17,256 nt of DNA, taken from NCBI GenBank assembly GCA_029983435.1, contig JASBZN010000011.1:1-17256 (forward strand). The letters are read 5' to 3'. The notes below the pieces were generated by a model. The model saw only the letters and a list, made by a program, of their open reading frames with translations, was not told the origin of the DNA and made no database searches. Position numbers and translations under genes: made by a program. Below, one piece after another: positions 1 through 6,936 of the stretch; positions within the stretch are counted from its first letter, which is position 1; every line of letters begins with the position of its first letter. This DNA comes from Urinicoccus sp. Lineage in GTDB: Bacteria; Bacillota; Clostridia; Tissierellales; Peptoniphilaceae.

Positions 1-1
1 G

Positions 2-502
2 TTTGTTTTGGGGACCTTATTTATTCAGTTTATTGCTGCGAAAGTATCCTTCTTGCCCATTGCGGGTTGGGGTACTTGGGCCCATACTATTTTACCAAGT
101 ATTGCCTTATCCTTTATGCCCATGGCTTCTTCTGCCCGGATGATGCGTTCATCCATGCTGGAAGTTCTTGGACAAGACTATATTAAAACAGCAAAATCCA
201 AGGGACTTCACAATTTCCGTGTTATCATGGGACATGCTGTTCGTAATGCAATTTTACCTATTGTATCCCAAATGGGAACAACTATTTCTGGATTATTGAC
301 TGGTTCTTTTGTTATTGAAAAAATCTTTGGTATTCCAGGATTGGGGAACTTCTTTGTAACCTCAATTATTAACCGGGACTACACCTTGATTATGGGAACA
401 ACGATTTTCTATTCTGCAATTTTAATTGTTATGCTATTAATTGTAGATATTCTATATGTTGTTGTGGATCCAAGAATTAAATTAGGAGGGGAAAGTTCAT
501 GA
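2..502 (+). CDS. oppB: Oligopeptide/dipeptide ABC importer, inner-membrane permease 1 (OppB/DppB type), 5'-truncated by the window edge
   Basis: This is the C-terminal ~166 residues of a binding-protein-dependent peptide permease; the reading frame is open to the left edge, so the gene starts outside the window. The fragment keeps the transport-domain loop that docks on the ATPases (EAA-type stretch, MLEVLGQDYIKTAKSKGL, followed by a conserved ILPIV), then hydrophobic segments and the family C-terminal VDPRIK ending. It pairs with OppC to form the membrane channel. Its stop overlaps the oppC start by 4 bases (ATGA), typical of translational coupling. The family is clear; the substrate (oligopeptide, dipeptide, or nickel in some relatives) cannot be decided without the binding protein, which is not in view. 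Confidence 0.93.
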   Translation, partial: FVLGTLFIQFIAAKVSFLPIAGWGTWAHTILPSIALSFMPMASSARMMRSSMLEVLGQDYIKTAKSKGLHNFRVIMGHAVRNAILPIVSQMGTTISGLLTGSFVIEKIFGIPGLGNFFVTSIINRDYTLIMGTTIFYSAILIVMLLIVDILYVVVDPRIKLGGESS

Positions 503-1437
503 TCGAAAATAAATCCATACCTAGTGAACTTTTCGCACCGGCACAGCGTAAGGATGATACAGATAAGATTACCCGTCCAACCATTGGTTTTTGGAAGGAT
601 GTTGTTCGTCGTTTACGTCAAAACAAACTGGCCATGTTTGGGTTCATTTTAATTGTTTTGATGCTGATTATGGCCTTTGTAGGGCCCCAAATCAGTGGTT
701 ATAGTTACTATCAACAAGAATTGTCTCATATGAATATCGAACCAGGTTCTGAGTACTGGTTTGGAACAGATACTCTGGGACGAGACCTTTTTACGCGTAT
801 TTGCTATGGGATTCGTTATTCTTTATTAATTGGGATTTTAGCTGCTGCCATGGACTTTATTATTGGGGTAAGTTATGGTGGGATTGCTGGCATGGCTTCT
901 TCAAAAGTAGATACTGTAATGATGCGTATTGCAGAAATTGCCTATGCTATTCCCTACATGTTAATTGTTATTTTAATTAGTGTTACTATGGGGAAGGACC
1001 AAGGAGCTAGTTTATATACCCTAGTTTTGGCTATGTCTATAACTGGCTGGGTTCCAATGGCCATTATGGTTCGGGGACAAGTACTCCAATTGCGTGAAAA
1101 TGAATATTGCTTAGCCAGCAGGTCTTTAGGAGCGAACAAGCGCTATATTTTAACCAAACATATCATTCCCAACACCCTAGGACCTATTTTAGTAAACATT
1201 ACTTTAAGTGTTCCTAGAGCGATTTTTGCAGAAGCCACCCTTTCTTTTATGGGACTTGGCTTACAACCACCACAACCTTCTCTAGGTGTTTTAGCAACAG
1301 ACGGTTTGGAAGTAATGGGGATTGGACTTTTTTATCAAATGCTCTTACCAGCGCTGTTTATCTCTTTGATTATGTTTAGCTTTAATGTCTTTGGAGACGG
1401 TTTACAAGATGCTTTAGACCCAAGATTGAGAAAGTAG
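499..1437 (+). CDS. oppC: Oligopeptide/dipeptide ABC importer, inner-membrane permease 2 (OppC/DppC type)
   Basis: The 312-residue protein has the usual OppC plan. A cytoplasmic N-terminus precedes a first membrane helix at about residues 45-65, followed by the external OppC_N segment containing FGTDTLGRDLFTR, typical of this family. Five further helices carry the ATPase-docking loop around ASRSLGANKRYILTKHIIPN, and the protein ends in LDPRLRK. Length is normal for the family. The ATG at 499 is preceded by AGGAGGGG at 484-491 and overlaps the oppB stop by 4 bases. It forms the heterodimeric pore with OppB and is energised by the two ATPases encoded next. Substrate preference is inferred only from family membership. 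Confidence 0.95.
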   Translation: MIENKSIPSELFAPAQRKDDTDKITRPTIGFWKDVVRRLRQNKLAMFGFILIVLMLIMAFVGPQISGYSYYQQELSHMNIEPGSEYWFGTDTLGRDLFTRICYGIRYSLLIGILAAAMDFIIGVSYGGIAGMASSKVDTVMMRIAEIAYAIPYMLIVILISVTMGKDQGASLYTLVLAMSITGWVPMAIMVRGQVLQLRENEYCLASRSLGANKRYILTKHIIPNTLGPILVNITLSVPRAIFAEATLSFMGLGLQPPQPSLGVLATDGLEVMGIGLFYQMLLPALFISLIMFSFNVFGDGLQDALDPRLRK

Positions 1438-1444
1438 GATTGCC

Positions 1445-2470
1445 ATGGTAGAAAACAAACAAAATACAGAAAATATTTTAGAAGTTAAAAACTTGGCTGT
1501 CTCTTTTCAAACCTTTTTTGGGGAAGTAGAAGCAGTTCGAGATATTTCCTTCAACTTAAAAAAGAGAAGTAAACTTGCCATTGTAGGAGAATCTGGATGT
1601 GGAAAGAGTGTAACAGCGAACTCCATCGTTCAACTTTTACCTAAGCCACCAGTTCTCTATAAGGGGGGCGAAATTCTCTTTAATGGAGATGACCTCTTAA
1701 AATATACTAACAAGCAAATGATGGATATTCGTGGAAATAAAATTTCTATGGTTTTCCAAGACCCTATGACTTCTTTAAATCCAACCATGAAAGTTGGAAA
1801 GCAAATAGTAGAAGGGGTTCGTAGACATAAAAACATTTCTGGGAAAGAAGCAGAAGAACTAGCCATTGAAATGCTAAATCTTGTAGCAGTTCCTCAACCA
1901 GAACGTCGGATTAAGCAATATCCTCATGAGTTTTCTGGAGGGATGCGGCAAAGAGTTATGATTGCTCTTGCTATGGCGTCAAAACCAGAGCTTCTTATTG
2001 CCGATGAGCCCACAACAGCTTTGGACGTTACGGTTCAAGCCCAAATTCTAGACTTAATGAAAAAGTTAAACAAAGAGCTTGGCACGTCCATTATCTTAAT
2101 TACCCATGACTTGGGCGTTGTGGCAGATATGGCGGATGAGGTTATTGTTATGTATGCTGGTCAAATTCTTGAAAAGGGAACAGTAGATGATATCTTCAAG
2201 AATCCAAAACACCCCTATACCCGGAAGTTATTAGCAGCGGTTCCAAAAATTAACATGGAAAAAACGGAAATTCTTCATTCTATTGATGGGACGCCACCGG
2301 ACTTATATAAACCACCGGCAGGATGTTCTTTCTATGACCGTTGCGATCAAGCCATGGTTATTTGTCGAGATCATTTACCAGAACTTGAACACCATCAAGG
2401 CCAACATTGCAGTCGTTGTTGGTTAAACCATCCAGACTGTCCTGTGGGAGGTGGAAAAGTTGAAAGATAA
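1445..2470 (+). CDS. oppD: Peptide ABC importer ATPase 1 (OppD/DppD type)
   Basis: This cytoplasmic ATPase powers the OppBC channel. In the 341-residue protein I see Walker A GESGCGKS at 48-55, Q-loop Gln105, signature FSGGMRQR at 163-170, Walker B LLIADEP at 183-189 and the H-loop His221. The C-terminal oligo_HPY extension contains HPYTRKLL and four spaced cysteines (294, 300, 307, 322), with further cysteines at 325 and 332. A similar four-cysteine arrangement binds a [4Fe-4S] cluster in some DppD-type proteins; that a cluster forms here is inference. The start ATG lies 7 bases after oppC, with only a weak upstream TAGGAT, so translation probably depends on coupling. The 3' end overlaps oppF. 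Confidence 0.95.
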   Translation: MVENKQNTENILEVKNLAVSFQTFFGEVEAVRDISFNLKKRSKLAIVGESGCGKSVTANSIVQLLPKPPVLYKGGEILFNGDDLLKYTNKQMMDIRGNKISMVFQDPMTSLNPTMKVGKQIVEGVRRHKNISGKEAEELAIEMLNLVAVPQPERRIKQYPHEFSGGMRQRVMIALAMASKPELLIADEPTTALDVTVQAQILDLMKKLNKELGTSIILITHDLGVVADMADEVIVMYAGQILEKGTVDDIFKNPKHPYTRKLLAAVPKINMEKTEILHSIDGTPPDLYKPPAGCSFYDRCDQAMVICRDHLPELEHHQGQHCSRCWLNHPDCPVGGGKVER

Positions 2471-3431
2471 CAAAATCGTTGAAATTTCAGACTTAAAAAA
2501 ATACTTCCACGTTGGCGGAGGTAATCTAAAAGCTGTTGATGGCATTAATTTTTACATCTATGAAGGAGAAACCTTTGGTCTTGTTGGAGAATCTGGTTGT
2601 GGTAAATCGACAGCAGGACGAACTATCTTAAGGTTATACGAACCAACAGGTGGCCAAGTCAAGTTTGATGGGGTTAATATTTATGAGCTAAAGGGAAAGG
2701 AACTTCATGATGTTCGTAAGGACATGCAAATGATTTTCCAAGACCCCTATGCTTCTCTAGACCCTAGAATGACAGTAGAGGATATTATTGGAGAACCCCT
2801 AGATATTTATGAGACCCATAAGGGGAAAGAACGGTATAATCGAGTTGTTGAACTCTTAGAAATAGTTGGTCTTTCTGCAGAACATGCACAGCGTTTCCCT
2901 CATGAGTTTTCAGGAGGGCAAAGACAACGGATTGGGATTGCAAGAGCCCTAGCTCTAAGACCTAAGTTCATTATTTGTGACGAACCTATTTCTGCTTTGG
3001 ACGTAAGTATTCAAGCGCAAATTGTTAACTTACTAAAAGACCTGCAAAAGAGTTTAGGTTTAACTCTCTTATTTATCGCCCATGACTTATCGATGGTTCG
3101 CTATATTTCAGACCGGGTTGGAGTAATGTATCTAGGTAAAATGATGGAATTGGCAGATAGTGAAAACCTATATGAAAAGCCCCTTCATCCCTATACAAAA
3201 GCTCTTTTATCGGCCATCCCAGTAGCGGATCCAGACCTTCAAAGAACTAGGGAACGGATTAAACTTTCTGGCGATGTTCCAAGCCCCATTGATCCCAAAC
3301 CAGGTTGTCGGTTTGTTGATCGATGCCCTTATGGTGACGATACTTGTCGAGGAAGGGATCCAGAAATGGAAGAAATTAAACCAAACCACTTTGTGGCTTG
3401 CTTTAAAGTAAGAGAAATTAATCATTTATAG
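2460..3431 (+). CDS. oppF: Peptide ABC importer ATPase 2 (OppF/DppF type)
   Basis: This is the partner ATPase of OppD. Counting from the TTG at 2460 (323 residues), Walker A GESGCGKS is at 43-50, signature FSGGQRQR at 150-157, Walker B FIICDEP at 170-176 and H-loop His208. The C-terminal oligo_HPY region carries cysteines at 283, 289, 296 and 314. I chose TTG 2460 because GGGAGG ends about 8 bases upstream; the in-frame GTG at 2451 lies inside that ribosome-binding site. The gene overlaps oppD by 11 bases. It is the last gene of the operon: only a weak 7-bp stem (3435-3441 with 3452-3458) and no T-run follows, so some read-through toward the tRNA is possible. Confidence 0.94.
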   Translation: MKDNKIVEISDLKKYFHVGGGNLKAVDGINFYIYEGETFGLVGESGCGKSTAGRTILRLYEPTGGQVKFDGVNIYELKGKELHDVRKDMQMIFQDPYASLDPRMTVEDIIGEPLDIYETHKGKERYNRVVELLEIVGLSAEHAQRFPHEFSGGQRQRIGIARALALRPKFIICDEPISALDVSIQAQIVNLLKDLQKSLGLTLLFIAHDLSMVRYISDRVGVMYLGKMMELADSENLYEKPLHPYTKALLSAIPVADPDLQRTRERIKLSGDVPSPIDPKPGCRFVDRCPYGDDTCRGRDPEMEEIKPNHFVACFKVREINHL

Positions 3432-3465
3432 AAAATTTTTCTAAGGGCAAAGAAAAATAAAGATA

Positions 3466-3495
3466 TTGCAAAGACCATAGTTGGTATGTTATACT
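3466..3495 (+). promoter_or_regulatory. Promoter of the tRNA-Leu gene
   Basis: TTGCAA at 3466-3471 and TATACT at 3490-3495 are separated by 18 bases. The -10 is extended by TGT at 3487-3489. It sits 12 bases upstream of the mature tRNA 5' end, as expected for a stable-RNA promoter. Confidence 0.75.
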
Positions 3496-3507
3496 ACTAT
3501 GGTACTT

Positions 3508-3594
3508 GCCGAAGTGATGGAATTGGCAGACGTACTGGACTCAAAATCCAGCGGTGGCAACACCGTGCGGGTTCGACTCCCGCCTTCGGCACCA
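3508..3594 (+). tRNA. tRNA-Leu (anticodon CAA, reads UUG)
   Basis: An 87-base class II tRNA. The acceptor stem is GCCGAAG (3508-3514) with CTTCGGC (3584-3590). The anticodon stem CTGGA/TCCAG encloses the loop CTCAAAA, with anticodon CAA at 3542-3544. A long variable arm CGGTG-GCAA-CACCG (3552-3565), typical of tRNA-Leu, precedes the T-arm GCGGG-TTCGACT-CCCGC (3567-3583). The discriminator is A at 3591, and CCA (3592-3594) is encoded in the gene. It is a lone tRNA, with its own promoter and terminator. Confidence 0.97.
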
Positions 3595-3600
3595 TAGGAA

Positions 3601-3634
3601 GCCCTAAATACAGTCTTGTATTTAGGGCCTTTTT
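3601..3634 (+). terminator. Intrinsic terminator of tRNA-Leu
   Basis: A perfect 12-bp stem, GCCCTAAATACA (3601-3612) with TGTATTTAGGGC (3617-3628), has the loop GTCT and is followed by CTTTTT. It begins 6 bases after the tRNA CCA end. Confidence 0.9.
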
Positions 3635-3687
3635 AAAGTTTACCTTGATGACCTCAGCCTGGGAATCAAGAATTAGGAGGTTCACTG

Positions 3688-3963
3688 ATGAAACAATGTA
3701 TGGATGCAGAAAACCTGCATCGTCGTTTAAATAAAATAGCCGGTCAAGTACAGGCCATTAATCGTATGGTAGATGAAGATGTTCCTTGTGAGGATATTTT
3801 GTCTCAAATTAATGCAGCCAAGTCAGCCCTACATGGAGTTGGGAAAATTGTCTTGGAAGGTCACATCAAACACTGTGTAAAAGATGGTCTGATCCATGGA
3901 GATGTAGATAAAACCGTAGAAAAATTTACAAAAGCAGTGGAACGTTTTGCAAATATGCGGTAA
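3688..3963 (+). CDS. Metal-sensing transcriptional repressor, CsoR/FrmR family
   Basis: This 91-residue all-helical protein belongs to the CsoR/RcnR/FrmR/CstR repressor family (DUF156), which binds operator DNA as a tetramer and releases it on sensing metal, formaldehyde or sulfur species. The N-terminal LHRRLNKIAGQVQAINRMV helix is characteristic. Sensor positions are Cys34, His59 and Cys63, the C-H-C set of copper-sensing CsoR; Cys4 is an extra N-terminal cysteine. AGGAGG at 3675-3680 fixes the ATG at 3688. No copper ATPase, chaperone or other obvious target lies nearby, so the target and ligand are unknown. I see no convincing promoter in the 53 bases after the tRNA terminator. The CTTGAT (3644-3649)/ATCAAG (3665-3670) inverted repeat just upstream could be an operator, but this is weak. 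Confidence 0.9.
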   Translation: MKQCMDAENLHRRLNKIAGQVQAINRMVDEDVPCEDILSQINAAKSALHGVGKIVLEGHIKHCVKDGLIHGDVDKTVEKFTKAVERFANMR

Positions 3964-3985
3964 AAAGTTCTTTCGAGGAGCTTTT
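3963..3985 (+). other. Small hairpin between the CsoR-family gene and tdk
   Basis: AAAAGTTC (3963-3970) can pair with GAGCTTTT (3978-3985), 8 bp including one G-U, with a 7-base loop. Only four T residues are present, all inside the stem, so it is at best a weak terminator. It lies directly before the tdk ribosome-binding site AGGAGG (3991-3996). Confidence 0.35.
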
Positions 3986-4001
3986 GCCATAGGAGGCTTG
4001 T

Positions 4002-4577
4002 ATGCACCAATATAAGGGAAGATTAATTGTCCATACTGGGTCCATGTTCTCTGGAAAGACCTCTAGCTTAGAAAGGGATCTAAAGCGATTTTCTATTGCT
4101 GGTTACAAGGTTTGCGCCTTTAAACCAAAAATGGACAATCGCTATGGAGAGAATGAAATCCGAAGTCATGACCAGGAAAGAACCCAGGCGTATCCTCTGG
4201 AAAATATAGATGAGTTGCTGGAGATTCTCAAAGACCAGGATGTTGACGTATTGGGAATTGATGAGATTCAATTTATTGACAAGGATCCTCAAAGAGTGGT
4301 AAATGTTCTCTCCCAACTCTTGGCCCAAGGTATGACCATTATTGTAGCTGGTTTGGATATGGACTACCAACGAGTTCCCTTCCGCATTGTGATGGAACTC
4401 ATGGCTAGGGCAGACTATGTCTATAAGCACCACGCGGTTTGCCGGGGGTGTGGGTCCGATGCTTGGATGAGCCACAGAAAAAGTGAAAAGACGGATCGGG
4501 TTGTCCTGGGAGCCAGTGACGAATATGAACCCCTTTGTAGGGCCTGCTACCAGAAGTTAATCCAGAAAGAAAAGTAA
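4002..4577 (+). CDS. tdk: Thymidine kinase (type II)
   Basis: The enzyme phosphorylates thymidine to dTMP with ATP in the pyrimidine salvage pathway, in the cytoplasm. In 191 residues, normal for the family, I see the P-loop GSMFSGKTS at 13-21, the DEIQF motif at 87-91 with the likely catalytic base Glu88, and GLDMDYQRVPF near 117-127, which leads into the lasso region. The zinc-binding cysteines are at 147, 150, 179 and 182. AGGAGG sits 5 bases before the ATG. The gene is only 38 bases after the CsoR-family gene and probably shares its transcript; the two have no evident functional link. A strong terminator follows. Confidence 0.96.
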   Translation: MHQYKGRLIVHTGSMFSGKTSSLERDLKRFSIAGYKVCAFKPKMDNRYGENEIRSHDQERTQAYPLENIDELLEILKDQDVDVLGIDEIQFIDKDPQRVVNVLSQLLAQGMTIIVAGLDMDYQRVPFRIVMELMARADYVYKHHAVCRGCGSDAWMSHRKSEKTDRVVLGASDEYEPLCRACYQKLIQKEK

Positions 4578-4599
4578 GCTCCCCATGGGAGCTTTTTTT
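4576..4599 (+). terminator. Intrinsic terminator after tdk
   Basis: AAGCTCCC (4576-4583) pairs with GGGAGCTT (4587-4594) around the loop CAT, and the T-run extends through 4599. The stem begins inside the tdk stop codon. Confidence 0.88.
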
Positions 4600-4640
4600 A
4601 TGAGAAGAGTTAACTTCTTTAACTATGATAGCTATTAATT

Positions 4641-4649
4641 TGTTATAAT
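4641..4649 (+). promoter_or_regulatory. Extended -10 promoter for the DUF5693 gene
   Basis: TGTTATAAT is a perfect -10 hexamer with the TGN extension. There is no good -35 at 16-18 bases, which extended -10 promoters tolerate. It would start transcription near 4656, about 39 bases before the ATG. A second TATACT at 4661-4666 is possible but less supported. Confidence 0.6.
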
Positions 4650-4694
4650 ATGATTTAGATTATACTAAAGAAATTCAAGATAGAAGGAGAGGAC

Positions 4695-6749
4695 ATGAAA
4701 AAAGAAAAAATCACAGTGGGTCTTATTTTGTGTATTTGGCTCTTAATGATTATTCCAATTCTTGGCCAACGGTTAAAAATAGAAAAGCAGGATAAAACCT
4801 ATGAAACCCTGATAAACTATGAAGACTTTAAGTCCATGGCCTTTGCCAAAGACCAAAGTATTAAAGAAACTTTTGCTGGCTTGGCAAAAGGGGGAGCGGA
4901 TACTGTAACGGTGGGAGAAGAAACCATCAATTCCATGAAGGTAAATCCTGACTCCACCGTGGAAACGTCTATGAATGGGATGAATCTACGGGTCAAGGGG
5001 TCACCAGAAGACCTGGCCTTTATTCAAGAAGGTTTAAAAACCTTAAAAGAACCCAGAGAAATTCGCCAAATAGGAGAAACTGAAATTGAAATTCAAGGAA
5101 AAGCGAAAGATTTGGTTTTAACGAAGCAAGATTCTTCGGATGTTAGCAAGTACAAACTTTCTGATCGAGGAGAGAAGGCTTCTCTTTTGGAATATGTAGG
5201 TTTAGGTTATAATGAAAAGCTAATTCATTCCTTAAAAGAAATTCCTGACTTAAACATCAACTTAACACCGAGCTTTTTAGCAGGGGTTCAAGATGATGAA
5301 AAGACCTTTCAACGCTTTGTGGAAAATGTAGAAAAAAATAGTCGAGGCCAACACTTTGTTCTCTTTCCAGGGAATCAAATTTATGGAGCAGGACTTGAAG
5401 AGCCAGAAGAAGTCCAAAATCGTCTTGCCGACTTTTTAAAGAAAAACAACCTGGCCTTAGTTCTATTAGAAGATATTACCCAAAGAGGAAATATGCCTCT
5501 AAAGGGCGGAGAAGACTTTATCAAGAGACAAGATGTTCAAAAGGCAAGGTGTTTAATTACTTGGGACTTTTTGCAAAAACACTACGACTATGAGATTCCC
5601 TTCCACCACCATGGAGAAGAGTTAACCAACGTCTATTACCGGGCCATCACAGAAAGAAACATTTCTTTAGTGATGTTAAAGCCCTTTTTAAAAAATAATG
5701 CAGCTATTTATGACCAAGATGCCTATCGTCAAGTATTGGGTCCCCTCCACAACCGCTTGGATAAGATGGGTTATCAAAGAGGACAAATAGAGGGAATGGG
5801 CAATTACCAAGTTAACCGCCTGTATAAAATTTTGCCCTCTCTCGTTACAGTTTTAGGTGGAGTTTATCTCTTAAGTGGTCTTTTCAACTTAAATAAAAAA
5901 AGCCAGCTGGGTCTTTTTATCCTAGGAAGTCTTTTGGCTTTTGGAACCTTTGGCCTAGGCAAGGGAGAAAACTATGGGGACTTAATTTTTAACCTAGCCA
6001 ATATCATTACCTTCCCAAGTTTAGCCCTTCTCTATTTAGCAGAAACCCAAGATAAGCTTTCTCTTAAGGAAGAGAACGCATCTTTAGGAACTATTTTTGG
6101 TCAAGGAGCAAAAATTCTTTTCATTGCCCTAGCCATCTCCATGATTGGTGCCTTAAATGAAGTGGTCTTCTTATGTTCTTCGAACTATATGCTAGAAATT
6201 AGTATCTTTAGGGGAGTTAAAATTTCTCAAATCTTCCCTCTTCTCTTAATGGTCTATATCTACCTTCGGAAGATTTACATGGAAAAAGGTCAAAAAATGA
6301 ACCTAGATTTTTGGAAGGAAATAATGGATTTTAATGTGAAGATTTGGCAGGTTTGCCTGGGAATTTTGGCCCTAATCGTTTTGGGAATCTTCATCCTAAG
6401 AGGAGGAAATACCTCTGGGAAAATACCAAGTATCGAGCTTTTACTACGAAATTCATTTGAAAACTTCTTCTATGCTCGCCCCCGAACCAAGGCTATTTTT
6501 ATTGGTTTTCCAGCTGTGATTCTCTTGGTTTATGGTGCTTACAAAAACCTGGGGAAAGTGTACCGATTGGTCTTTTTCTTCTTTGCCGCTATAGGCATGG
6601 TAGATGTTACCAATACTTTTTCCCATATACGGACTCCTCTCGTCATGTCTTTTGCTCGGGTGGGAATTGAATATGTAGGAGCCTTGTTTGTAGGACTTAT
6701 CTTACTTGTCATTTTTAATGGGATTCACAAGCACTTTATAAGACAGTAA
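4695..6749 (+). CDS. DUF5693-family polytopic membrane protein, function unknown
   Basis: A 684-residue protein with one N-terminal membrane helix (about 7-24), a ~350-residue presumably extracytoplasmic domain, then about nine membrane helices (near 379-398, 404-420, 429-449, 473-494, 508-525, 550-568, 599-615, 622-640, 655-676). I assign DUF5693 from the overall plan and from the C-terminal blocks RPRTKAIFIGFP (595-606) and FSHIRTP (642-648), from memory of the family. A His-rich spot, HHH at 304-306, lies in the soluble domain. In other Firmicutes this family is often found beside the wall-polymer pyruvyl transferase CsaB, suggesting an envelope role; no such partner is present here. GGAGAGG precedes the ATG. 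It is monocistronic, with its own promoter and terminator. Confidence 0.75.
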   Translation: MKKEKITVGLILCIWLLMIIPILGQRLKIEKQDKTYETLINYEDFKSMAFAKDQSIKETFAGLAKGGADTVTVGEETINSMKVNPDSTVETSMNGMNLRVKGSPEDLAFIQEGLKTLKEPREIRQIGETEIEIQGKAKDLVLTKQDSSDVSKYKLSDRGEKASLLEYVGLGYNEKLIHSLKEIPDLNINLTPSFLAGVQDDEKTFQRFVENVEKNSRGQHFVLFPGNQIYGAGLEEPEEVQNRLADFLKKNNLALVLLEDITQRGNMPLKGGEDFIKRQDVQKARCLITWDFLQKHYDYEIPFHHHGEELTNVYYRAITERNISLVMLKPFLKNNAAIYDQDAYRQVLGPLHNRLDKMGYQRGQIEGMGNYQVNRLYKILPSLVTVLGGVYLLSGLFNLNKKSQLGLFILGSLLAFGTFGLGKGENYGDLIFNLANIITFPSLALLYLAETQDKLSLKEENASLGTIFGQGAKILFIALAISMIGALNEVVFLCSSNYMLEISIFRGVKISQIFPLLLMVYIYLRKIYMEKGQKMNLDFWKEIMDFNVKIWQVCLGILALIVLGIFILRGGNTSGKIPSIELLLRNSFENFFYARPRTKAIFIGFPAVILLVYGAYKNLGKVYRLVFFFFAAIGMVDVTNTFSHIRTPLVMSFARVGIEYVGALFVGLILLVIFNGIHKHFIRQ

Positions 6750-6796
6750 AAAAACTAGAAGGAAATGTGTTTTATCATTTTCTTCTAGTTTTTTTG
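6747..6796 (+). terminator. Intrinsic terminator after the DUF5693 gene
   Basis: ACTAGAAGGAAATG (6754-6767) pairs with CATTTTCTTCTAGT (6776-6789), 14 bp with one G-U, and is followed by T at 6790-6795. An A-run lies on the 5' side, so it could also act on the minus strand. Confidence 0.9.
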
Positions 6797-6878
6797 TAGA
6801 TACTTTTACTAAAAGCCTATTTTAAAGAACCAAGCCGCCCTTATTTTAGAAGGTAGAAAAGAAATTTTTAAAAACCTG

Positions 6879-6907
6879 TTGACGAAAACTAAACTTTTGA
6901 TTAAAAT
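6879..6907 (+). promoter_or_regulatory. Promoter of the psuK-psuG operon
   Basis: TTGACG (6879-6884) and TAAAAT (6902-6907) have a 17-base spacer. Transcription would begin near 6914, giving a short leader with AGGAGG at 6925-6930. Being consensus-like, it may need a repressor, plausibly the HTH domain of PsuK itself, but I found no clear operator palindrome. Confidence 0.75.
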
Positions 6908-6936
6908 ATAAACAGATGTTAATAAGGAGGTGGAAA

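Noticed and set aside
3435..3458. Terminator for the opp operon (ATTTTTC/GAAAAAT)
   Set aside because: A 7-bp AT-rich stem with no T-run after it is not a convincing terminator.
3645..3673. Possible promoter TTGATG-17-AAGAAT before the CsoR-family gene
   Set aside because: The -10 is poor and transcription would start within or after the ribosome-binding site.
3486..3734. Open frame running through the tRNA, terminator and into the CsoR-family gene
   Set aside because: It overlaps a clear tRNA and intrinsic terminator; the apparent protein has no family features and its starts lack a ribosome-binding site.
4080..4475. Minus-strand open frame of 131 codons inside tdk
   Set aside because: It is an antisense shadow of a fully conserved thymidine kinase, with no ribosome-binding site or family signal.
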